From positions 1-64,000 of the forward strand of contig CAXBNI010000002.1 of the NCBI GenBank assembly GCA_963977105.1: a stretch of 64,000 bases of DNA. The letters run 5' to 3'. The stretch comes from UBA2705 sp963977105. GTDB taxonomy: Bacteria; Pseudomonadota; Alphaproteobacteria; Micavibrionales; Micavibrionaceae. Of the stretch, positions 15,001 to 27,000 are shown piece by piece (position 1 is the first letter of the stretch; each line of letters opens with the position of its first letter). The position numbers were made by a program, and so were the translations under genes. Below the pieces are notes generated by a model. It saw nothing but the letters and a program-made list of their open reading frames with translations, had not been told where the DNA came from and ran no database searches.

Positions 15001-18000
15001 AATGTGTCCACGCCGGCTGTACCAACAACATGCTCAAAACCGCTAATATTCGCATTGCCATTCAGCGTACCATTGACCAAATCAACCGTAACGCCGCTAA
15101 CGCCGTTTTCAGTTGCGTTCAGCGTATCATCATCGCCCGCGCCGCCCGCGTAAACATCATTTGCATGGTCGCTATCAACATAAATTGTGTCATTGCCTGC
15201 GCCGCCCTCTAATGTGTTGGCTTCGCTGTTATGCCCGCGCAAGATATCAGCTTGATCCGTACCAATAACGTTTTCAAAGTCTGAGATTATATCGTTTGTG
15301 CCGCCGATGGTATTAGCTTCGAGGTCTATATCAAGGCCTGTACCTGTTACGCGGGACGTATCTAATGTATCAACGCCGCCATCACCAGCAAGGGTGTTCG
15401 CCGCCGTCGTTTCATTTTCCATGATAATTGTATCATTACCTGCGCCACCACTAATAACGTCGCTTGCGCCATCAGCTGCGCCTGCTGCGCCGCCTTCAAT
15501 TGTATCGTTGCCGCCGTCACCATAAAGCTCATCAGCGCCAGTGCCGCCAGCGATAATATCATTACCCGCGCCACCATAAACCGTATCAATGCCCGCGCCT
15601 GCTGTGATGTCATCATCGCCGCCCAAGCCATATATGTCATGCGCGCTGCCGTCATCAATGATCGTATCCGCAACGTCAGTACCCCAGACATTCGGCGCAT
15701 TAACTTCAAGCGTGATCGTGTTGATGGTATCCGTGAATGTATAGGTCGTGACGGTGCCGTTAACCGTTACATTACCTGTTAATGTATAAGTCCCGCCATT
15801 AAGCACTGTAATTTGTTCAACATGTGCAGGGTCAACGTTTAAGCGTAATGTACTGCCATTACCAGACGCAAGCCCCGCGACTTGATCACCAGAGATTTCA
15901 AAGAAATCACCGCCTGTAGTTACGCCCGTTAAGTCAATCACTTCTAAATTATCAAAATTTGTATTCAGCGTATCAGCATCAAAATCGAGATTACCTGTAA
16001 TCACCAAAGTGTCGCTACCTGCACGGCCATCATAACGGTTCGCCGCCGTCATACCTGCAATGTCTGTATTCGTTACGCGGAAAGTATCATTATTGGCGGT
16101 CGCTAATACGCGCTCAACGCCTGTAATTGTGTCTGTATCCGCGCCCTGTGTAATGCTGCCTGTATTGAGGTTTGCATCAATAGCCGCGCCGCCAACATAA
16201 TCTAATGTATCACTACCGCCGCCGCCGAGAATATCATCGCTGCCTGCGCCTGCGAAGAAAGTATCATCGCCACCTTGACCGTCTAAAGTGTTATCACCTG
16301 CGTTACCTGTAATAATATTTGTACCATTACTACCTTTAACATGCTCAAAGCCGTCAATATCATCGCCCGTTGAAATTGTTTGCGCGCCGGTCGTTAGGTC
16401 AACATCAATATTGGCGACGCCCATATTAACCGACAAATCAAGCGTATCTTCACCCGCATCGCCGCGCAATACATCAACATCAGCGCCGTCACTATCAACC
16501 ACGATTGTATCATTGCCCGCGCCGCCTTCAATATAATCAGCCCCGTCACGACCTTCTAATGTATCATCGCCCAGGCCGCCAATAATCGTATTGTCATCCG
16601 CATTGCTACCGCGAATAATATCGCCTTGATCAGAGCCCACAGCATGTTCAATGCTAACAATTGTGTCTGTACCAATGTTAGTGCCGCCAGATTGATCTGT
16701 CAGCGTTTGTGCTTCTAGGTCAATATTTACGCCGTCAGTAACATCCGATGCGTCAATTGTATCTTCGCCAAGACCGCCATCATAAGTATCATCTTCGTTT
16801 GCGACCGCATCGGCTGTGTAATCAGACATTACGCGCAGAGTATCATTACCCTCGCCGCCATAAACAGTATCTGCGCCTTCATCTGCAAGGATAACATCGT
16901 CACCCTTCATGCCGTAGATAACATCGTTACCTGCAAGACCGATAATCACGTTGTGACCATCATTACCATTAAGCGGGTTATCGTCGCCGCTTGTACCAAC
17001 GATAGGCAGAACTTCAATTTCAAGTGTAATCGTGTCGCCGCCATTGTCAAAAGTATATGTCAATGTACGTATGCCGTCACCATCGGTCGTGTCGCCAGCT
17101 GCACCCGTTTGTGTGTAACCTGCGCCATCTGTGACGCTAAATTCTGTACCGTTTTCAGCTGTGATTTTTAATGTTTTGCTTGCGATGCTACCAAGGAGAG
17201 TAAACGCTTCATCGCCATTAATTTCGAACGGCACGCCAACTTGTGGATTTACTTCTGACATATTGATTGATTCAATATTTGTCACCTTACCAAGCAAGTC
17301 AGCCGCATTAAAATCAAGCTCGCCAGAGATCACAACTTCATCTTGACCATCTTCCGCGCCGCCGTTAAAGAAACCGACTGGAAGCGTCGCTAAATCAGTT
17401 GATGCAATTTGTATAATATCGTCGTGGGCTGAGCCAATAAATTTATCAATATTTGTGAATGTATCGACATCCGTAGCGTCATCAATTGTACCGCCAGCAA
17501 GGTCAATATCAACGCCAACGCCATGCGTTGAATAATCAGCGGTGTTCGTACCCGTGCCACCGTCAAGACTATCCACACCATCGCCGCCATATAACGTATC
17601 GTCGCCTGCATTACCTTCTAGGATATTGGCATCCGCATTACCGAGGATAATATCATCGCCCTGTGAGCCCTTAACATGTTCAATGCCTGCGACCGTATCA
17701 TTACCAATATTCGCCCCTGATAATGTGCCTGCAGCAAGGTCAATATTAATGGAATTTGCATGACCTGACGCATCTGCAATATCGCCACTGTTTAAGCCGC
17801 CATCATAAATGTCACCATCAGTCGAATCTGCGTTAATGATTAACGTATCATTACCTGTACCAGCATAAATCGTATCTGCGCCATCGCCGCCATCAATATA
17901 ATCATTATCCGCGCCTGTATCGATGTAATCATCACCGCCAAGCCCTGTAACTGTATCGGCACCGCCATAGGTTTCAATTGTGTTGTCGCCAGTCGTACCG

Positions 18001-21000
18001 TTAATGCTGTTGGCTTGGTTGGTCGCTTTAACATTTTCAAAATTCGCAATCACATCATTGGTGATTGTGTTCGTATTCGTCGTTAGGTCAATATTACCAA
18101 CACCAGTAATACCTGACATATCGAGCGTATCGTTATCTGCGCCGCCGTCATAAGTATCAATCTCAGCATCACTTGTAACGATCAAAGTATCATTACCAGC
18201 TTCGCCTTCAAGAATATCAGCGCCTGCGCCGCCATTTAAAGTATCTGCGCCTGCACCGCCAAGAAGGTGATCATCACCAAGGCCTGAATCAAGGATATCA
18301 TCGCCAGCGAGGCCATCTAATGTATTGCCGCCCGCGTCCGCGATTAAAGTATCATCAAAATTTGAACCTGTTGCATGTTCAAAATCAACAATTGTATCTG
18401 TGCCGATGTTATTCGTATCAGACACAATTGTCATGCTATCAAGGTCAATTGTTACACCTTCGGTAACAAGGCTTGCATCGATTGTATCTTCACCGGCGCC
18501 ACCATCATAATAATCTGTACCGCCCGTTGGCGCTGCGCCGTCGCTATCTACGTATAATGTATCATTACCCGCATCGCCGTAAATTGAATCGTCACCTTCG
18601 TTACCGCGAAGAAGGTCATCGCCGCCATCGCCGTGAATTGTATCGTCGTCTTCCAACGCATCAAGCACGTTCGGACCTGCACCAAGGTTCATAACATCAA
18701 CACCTGGCGTTGCAACGATTGGGAGTTTTTCAACTTCTAACGTAATCGTGTCTCCGCCATTTTTGATTGTATATGTATCAAGCGTGCCGTTAAATGCATT
18801 ACCATCAGGGTCAAGTGATACAGCTGTAATTGCATAACCCGCATCTTCATTAATCTGTGCTTGATCTAGCGTCATACCATCTTTGATAACAATTTTAAAG
18901 TTACCGGACGTGCCGCCAAGCATTGATACAATGTCACTAACATTGACATCGAAAATCAAGTCATGACCATTACCAGATAATGCGTCTTTATCTACGCCGC
19001 TTATGTTGATTTCTTCTACATTTGTAAACACACCTGCAAAATCAGAGATTTCAAACAAGTCACTACCGACAGCGCGCACAGCATCACTACCCGCGTTACC
19101 GTCATATGCGTTAACACCAGCCATACCCGCAAGCTGATTTACATCAACGCGGAAATCATCATTATTTATAGAGCCTGTGATGTCTTCGATGTTTTGCAGT
19201 ACATCTGCATCGCCTGCGCCATCGTTGACCAAGTCATTTACGCCCGTTAGATCAACACTAATGTCTGTCGCATGCGCTGAATAATCAGCCTCATCGCGAT
19301 CATTACCGCCATCAAGCGTATCATCGCCCGTGCCGCCATAAAGCACGTCTGCACCGTCATTAGTAATAATGATGTTATCATCAGCATTACCAATAACAGT
19401 ATCTACGCCCGCGCCTGTTGTAACATTTTCAACGCCAGTGATGGTTCCGCTTGCGCCTTCAACGCCGCCCATTGTGCTTGCGTTCAAGTCAACGTTAATT
19501 GCGTTAGTACGGCTGCTCGCATCAACGTGATCTACACCAAGGCCGCCATCAATGCTATCTACCGCATCACCATTCGCGACAATAATTGTATCATCACCGG
19601 TGCCGCCATCAATTGTATCTGTGCCCGCCTCACCTGCAATGTAATCAGCGCCAGCGCCGCCATTGATAATGTCGTTACCCGCATCACCAAGGAATGTGTT
19701 GTCGCGGCTATCGCCTGTCATGTTATCTGCTAAAACAGTACCATCGACATGCTCAATGCCGTTCATGACTGTCGTATCACCAGATGGGTGACCAACGAGC
19801 GTGACAACAGTATCTTCGCTGCCACCTTCATTAACGCTCATGTCAAAGGAAACACCCCAAGAGCTTTCGGCGATTGTATCGGTCAAAACAGCACTATTGG
19901 AGAAGAACATCCAGTCCTCACCCGCATCGCCATAAATGGTGTCATTACCTTCCGAGAACACCATTTTATCATTGCCGCTACCGCCAGATATGATGTTGTC
20001 ATCGGCATTACCGTAAATTTCATCACCGAAGTTAGTACCTTCAATGTTTTCTACGTTTTTCACATAGTCGGTTTCGCCGCCGCCCATATCAACGACCAAG
20101 AAACCGTCTACGTTTGTTACGCCGTTAAGGTTAAGGACAATCGCCCCTGCTGCATTAAAGAATGTAATCGTATCAAGGCCAGCACCACCATCAATTGAAT
20201 CGTCACCAGCATTACCTGTTAATTTGTTGTCATCGGCGTTACCCGTAATCGTATCGTTGCCAGTCGTGCCTTCGACAATTTCGATGTTCTTAATGTAATC
20301 ATTTTCGCCTGCACCTAAATCAATAACGGTGTAACCATTGCCATCAACAGCGCCAAGGTCAATATTTAAGCCCGTCGCTAGGTCGCCATAACTGACCGTA
20401 TCAACACCGCCTTGACCGTCCATAGTGTCATCACCAAGACCGCCACGGAACACATCATTACCTAAGCCGCCGATAAATTCGTTATCTGCTGTGTTACCAA
20501 TAAAGGTATCGTCATAATCCGTACCCTCAATAACTTCGATATTACGAATAGAGTCTGTTTCGCCGTCATGCGCAACCTGTACATAACCGCCAACAACGAC
20601 CGTCAAATCAACCGTTACCGCCGCCCCAGCACCAGCAAATGACATCGCATCCACGCCGCCTTCGCCGTCCATAGTGTCATCACCAAGACCGCCAAAGAAC
20701 GTATCATCACCAATGCCGCCGAACATAAAGTCATCGCCCGCTTCGCCGCGCAGAATGTCATTACCCGCGCCGCCATACAGGTAGTCTATGCCTGCGCCTG
20801 CAAAAATTTCATCATTACCAAGGCCGCCATCAATCGTCTGCGCACCTATGCCCACAGTCAGAGTATCATCACCTTGACCGCCCGTTAGGTGCGTTGCGCC
20901 TGCGACATAATCTGCGTCCGTACCGCCAATATTTGCGCGCGCATACATTGTACCGCCAATATCAGTCTCAGATGTTAAGTCCATAATCACGTCTTGCGTA

Positions 21001-24000
21001 TGACCTGCAAAACTTATGCTGTTTTCACCAGCGCCAAGGTCAATGGTGTTATCCATTGTTTCATCATCAATAACAACGTCATCAAAGCCCGTCGCAGTGA
21101 TAATTTCGAAGCCGCCGCCATAAACGTCAACAAAACCGCCTTGCGTTAACGTGCCGCCGCTTAAATCAAGCGTTGTGTTTCCGGTTGAATCGATGATCAG
21201 AGTATCGATATCAGCGCCGCCGCTATATGTATCCACGCCGTTATCATTTAGCTGCGCTGTGATTGTATCGTTACCCGCGCCGCCATCAATTGTATCTGCG
21301 CCGTCATTACCAATAAGAATATTGGCCGCACTATCACCAAATAACGTATCAGCGCCTGCGCCGCCAATGACGTTCTCGATATTACGCAATGTGTCCTCAG
21401 CGCCGCCGCCAACATTAACATTTACCTGCGTAGAGCCATTAAGTGTCACGTCAATCGCCGCGGTTCGATTAGAGTAATCGGCCGTATCATTACCGCCCTG
21501 TCCATCATACGCATTATTTACAGGCGTGCCTTCAGCGTCAATAAATGTATCATCACCGCCGCCAGAAATAATGTTCTCTATGTTAGAAATCACGTCAACG
21601 CCCGTTGTGCCGCTAATCGTGCCGTTCTCCATATCAAATGTCATTGCATCGTTATGGTCCGCCGCAAGCGTATCAACACCAGCGCCACCGTCATAAGTAT
21701 CCGCCACGCCGTCATTTGTAAGGATGATGCGGTCATTACCCGCGCCGCCATCAACTGTATCTGCGCCCGTGCCTGCACTTAGCGTATCGTCACCAGCTTC
21801 ACCATTAAGCACATCAACGCCAGCGCCCGTACTAATTATATTGTCATCGACATTACCAGAAATCGTATCGCTGCCGCTGCCTGTAAAGATGTTTTCAACG
21901 CCAGAAATTGTATCAACGTCTGTGTTGCCACCATCGAAGGTTACAGTTGCTGTTGCCGCGTCTTCAAGATCAACCGTAACGCCATCGCTCAGCTCCGCGC
22001 CAAGCGCAGGAACATTCGGGTTTGTTGTATAATAAAGCGTATCCACATCAGTGCCGCCAACATAAGTATCGTCGCCAGTTGACCATGCAAAAATATCATC
22101 TCCAGCATTACCGTCGAAAATATTATCGGCCGCATTACCGTAGAACGTATCGGCGAAAATAGAACCGACAATGCCTTCAATATCTTTGATTGCATCTGTA
22201 TCGCCACCAACATTAATCAGCGTATAACCACCAACGATAGCCCCCAGATTCGCAACGATCGCCGCCCCCGCAGTGGCAAAACTATATACATCTTGCCCTA
22301 GACCGCCTTCAGCCGTATCACTGCCAACACCGCCAATAATAACATCCGCGCCGGCGCCGCCATACAGCCAATCATCACCAGCGCCGCCATCTAAGGTATC
22401 ATCACCAGCATCACCATAAAGCGTATCATCACCGCCACGGCCATAAATTTCATCGCTCCCGCCACCACCCGCAAGAACATTATCCTGCGCATCATGGCCA
22501 TAGAACGTGTCGGCAGCACTGCCACCAATCAAGTTTTCGAAATAACGAATTGTATCATCGCTTATACCGCCGACAGTTGCCGTGACGACATTAAAACCAT
22601 CAATCAAATCCAAATCAATAACGACGCTTAATGTTTCATTTGTATAGGCGGCCGTATCAATGCCGTTGCCGCCTTCTAAAATATCAACGCCAGCATTACC
22701 TTCAATGTAATCATTGCCTTCACCGCCATCAAGCGAGTTTACAAAGCCATCGCCAATAAGCGTATCATCAAAGTCTGTACCAATAACATGCTCGATGCCT
22801 TGCACAGCGTCATCACCCACGCCGCCCCAGTCAACTTTATTTTGGTCCAAATCAACATGAACGCCGCGCCCAATAGATGGTGCGCTTGCCAAGGTATCAA
22901 TGCCGATACCGCCAATATACGTATCGCTCGCATTGTCATCATGCAGCACGATATAATCATTGCCCGCGCCACCATCAACCGTATCAGCACCTGCGCCAGA
23001 GTTTATTGTATCATTACCGCCAAGCCCCGAAATCGTATCATCGCCAGCACCCGTACGAATACGGTTGTCATTAGCATCACCAATAATTTCGACATTCTGC
23101 GCTGATGTGTCCGCAATCTCAAAGTTCTCAATGCCAGAAAACTCATCAACCTTACCGCCAGTAAACGTGACCGTCCCCGCGCCAAAATCAACAATAACAT
23201 CACCTTCGCTTGCGACCGCTTCTGCTGTAATATCCGGCATTGCTGCATCAGGCACGTAATAAAGCGTGTCGTTACCTAGCCCACCTTCAAATGTATCATT
23301 ACCCGTTGACCAGCCAAAAATGTCATTGCCATCATTACCAATAAAGTAATTATCTAGCGCATCACCATAGAAAGTATCCGCCAATGCGCCACCTTCTATG
23401 ACTTCAACATTTTTAAGGCGCTCAGTATCACCATCATGCGTCAATGTACCGAAGCCGCCACCATCAACTGCCGCCGCACTAAGGTTCACAACAACAGCTG
23501 TTGCCGATGTTGCAAAGTTCATACGGTCGCGACCTGCGCCACCATCAACAGTATCGTTTCCACCAGCGGCCTCAATCAAGTTATCCGCTGCGTTACCGGT
23601 GATTGTGTCAGCTTGATTCGTCGCCTCAATAACTTCAATGTTTTTAATACGGTCCGTATCGGCGCCAATGTTGATCAATGTGTATCCATCACCATCTATG
23701 CTGCCTAAATCAATCACGAGGCCTGAACCTAGTATATCAATATAGCTTACTTTATCCGCAAGGCCATCGCCGCCATCAAGCGTATCGCTACCTGTGCCAC
23801 CGATAAGCGTATCGTTACCAGCACCACCAATAAATTCGTTATCGTCAGAGTTACCCGTCAGCGTATCATCTTGCGCCGTACCCTCAATAACTTCCAAGTC
23901 TTTAATATAGTCTGTCTGGCCGTCGAAACTAACCGCAATAAATGAACCTGAATCATTCAGCGTAATATCAACCCCAACAGACGAGCCCGCAAACGAAATC

Positions 24001-27000
24001 GAATCACGGCCATTGCCGCCATCAAATGTGTCGTCACCAAGACCGCCATCAAAGCTATCATCACCTTCACCGCCATAAAGCGTGTCAACGCCATTACCGC
24101 CGATTAAAGTATCATCACCATCGCCGCCATAAATAGTATCGTCATCATCGCCGCCGTCTAAAACATCATTGCCCGCTTCACCACTAATGATATCAGCGCC
24201 AGCCAAGCCATAAACAGTATCTGCGCCTGCGCCTGCATCGATGACGTTAACACCGGTCGTACCCGTTAGATCATCCGCCCCGGCAGAGCCTATAATATTT
24301 TGGATGTTTGTAATTGTGTCAGTATCCCCGCTCGATTCCGTTGCGGTGCTACCATTCAAATTGACCGTTACGCCAAGCGCATCGTAGCTATAATCGATTG
24401 TATTCGTGCCTGTGCCGCCGTCAATATCATCATTACCAATGCCACCCATAATAAGGTCATCACCATTGCCGCCATCCAATGTATCGTCGCCTGCGCCACC
24501 ATCAATCGTATCGGCACCATCATTACCCTCGATAGAGTTATCAGATGCATTGCCGGTAATTGTGTCTGCTGCGCTTGATGCACGAATAACTTCAATATTG
24601 GTGATGCTATCCGTACCTTGTCCAATAATTTGGTTATTCACTAAATCAATAATCAAACTAGTGTTAATTGCGCTCGCATCAAGCACATCTAGTGTACCCG
24701 CGCCGCCGTCAAACAAATCATTATCTGTGTCGACACTCAGCAAAATTACATCATCGCCCGCGCCGCCATATACGGTATCTTCGCCTGCGCCGTCGGTTAA
24801 TTCATCATCACCTGCGCCACCATCAAGAACATTATCAAGACCATTACCATAGATCGTATCATTATTAGACGTACCAATAATGCCCTCAATCTCAGAAACA
24901 GTATCCGTACCGCCCGTACCATCAAGAATAGTGCCCGCGCCAAGCGTTACTGTAATCGCAGAGCCAGAGCCAGAGTAATCAGCGACATCAAGGCCATTAC
25001 CGCCGATAAGCGTATCATCACCTGCGCCACCTTGCAGCGTATCATCGCCATCACCGCCATCAAGTATGTTTACGCCACCATCTCCAATAATCGTGTCACC
25101 ATTTTGTGAACCCACAACATTTTCAAAGCTTAGCAATATAGTTTGGTCGCCATTACTTAAGTCAGCAGAGTAAGTACCGCCGCCTAAATCATTCGATAAA
25201 TCAATAAAGACGCTTTCAGCGAGCAGGGACGCAAAAGTAATCGTATCATTACCAACGCCGCCATCTATATAGTTATCACCCAAACCAGGGTCAACCGTAT
25301 CATCGCCGTTCAACGCCTGAACCGTATTGTCCGCACCGCTACCTGTAACCGTATCTGCGAAGTTCGTTGCGATAAACACTTCAAAATTCAGCGCCGTGTC
25401 ATTACCAAGCGCGCCACCAGCGAGAATACCCGTCGCCATATCAAATTCTATACCGCTCGCGAATGAAGATGCGTCAAGAGAGTCAACACCTGCGCCCGCG
25501 TCATAATAATCATCCGCGCCGTCTTCGTTTAGCGCAACCGTATCATCACCGGCGCCAGCAAGAACTGTATCCGCGCCGCCGCCAGCATCGATAGTATCGT
25601 TACCAGCGTTACCGTGAATAATATTATCCGTAGCCGTACCGGTTAATGTGTCATTACCCGCGCCGCCATAAACGCCTTCAACATCATAGAGACGGTCATC
25701 GTTAACGCCATTAACCGTTGCCTGCACATAGCCCAAGCCATCTGCGCTCAAATCGACAACAACAACGTCAGTTTGATCAGAGAAATCGCCGATATCGTTA
25801 CCTGCGCCGCCATATATAATATCTGCGCCGCCCGCACCACGAAGAATGTCGTCGCCGCCGCCACCATCGAATGTATTAATGCCAGCACTACCGTAAACCG
25901 TATCCGCAGCCGAAGAGCCAATAACAACCTCGATGCCGCTAATCGTATCAGTACCCTGCCCCGTTAAGGTGCCTGTAACCAAATCAATAAACAGAGAATC
26001 AGATGTCGAGCTTGCATCTAACGTATCCACGCCAGAACCACCAATAAATGTGTCGTTATCAGCATCCGCAGACATATACAAAATGTCATTACCTACGCCA
26101 CCATCAATAACATCTGCGCCTGCGCCACCTGAAATGCGGTCGTTACCACCACTACCGTAAATAATATTATCTTCAGCGCCGCCTGAGATCTGGTCAGACG
26201 AACCTGAGCCAATAAACTCCTCAATATTACGCACTAAGTCAGTCTCAAGCCCGATACCTACTGTTGAATAGCCTTGGCCATCAACGATGTTCATATCAAC
26301 AATAATACCGGTCGCCGAGCCTGCATAATCAACAATATCGTGATCAGCTCCGCCATCAATCGTATCGTTACCAAGACCACCGATAATTGAATCATTACCC
26401 CCGCCCGTGGAAATAACGTTATCCGCCGCGTCACCAAGAATACGGTCATTACCCGAGCCACCGATAACGTTTTCAACTGAGCGTATGCGGTCAGTATTAC
26501 TTGCACCAACCGTAACAGATGAATAACCATCGACGTCAACGGTGTTCATATCATAGTTAACATCACCGCTCTCGCCCGCAAAACTAACGCTGTCATTACC
26601 CGTATTACCATCAAGGACATCATTACCATCGCCGCCGACAAAAACATCATCACCCGCGCCACCAAGCAATGTATTATCACTCGCATTACCGACGAGCGAG
26701 TCATCACCCGCTGTACCAACAACGTGCTCAACATCGCGCACAATATCATTGCCAATATAATTCGGCCCTGTGGCAGAAGGATGATCAGTTGCTGTCTGCG
26801 CTTGCAGATCAACATAGATGCCATCCGCACCAATATACTCAAGCGTATCAGAGCCCGTGCCGCCTTCTATAACATCATTTGATCCCGCGCCCGCCTCAGC
26901 CAACTCATAAAAATAGTCGTCATCATCGCCACCAGACAACGTGTCTGCGCCTGCGCCGCCAGAAAGCGTATCAGAGCCATCACGCCCCTCAAGCACATCA

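Larger units (their letters stand above)
1555..19010 (-). repeat. Interspersed beta-modules ending in PI-x-G or VWG
   Basis: A non-RTX module of roughly 90-120 residues recurs 11 times. Its shape is 'DTLxVTGxLDFxxxxLxxxFTNxExLDL', then 'FDIxGDxVxxLxG', an 'LRIxxxDGT' strand, a 'TYTYxxGGDTITLEV' strand and a closing PI[EIVR]G or VWG motif. The closing motifs lie near 18715, 17000, 15690, 14355, 11670, 9593, 7770, 5995, 4533, 3250 and 1560. The two VWG-type copies (15690 and 4533) are the most alike. The 1,089-residue neighbour ends with the same module, its last residues being FTLEIQTA. Confidence 0.85.
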
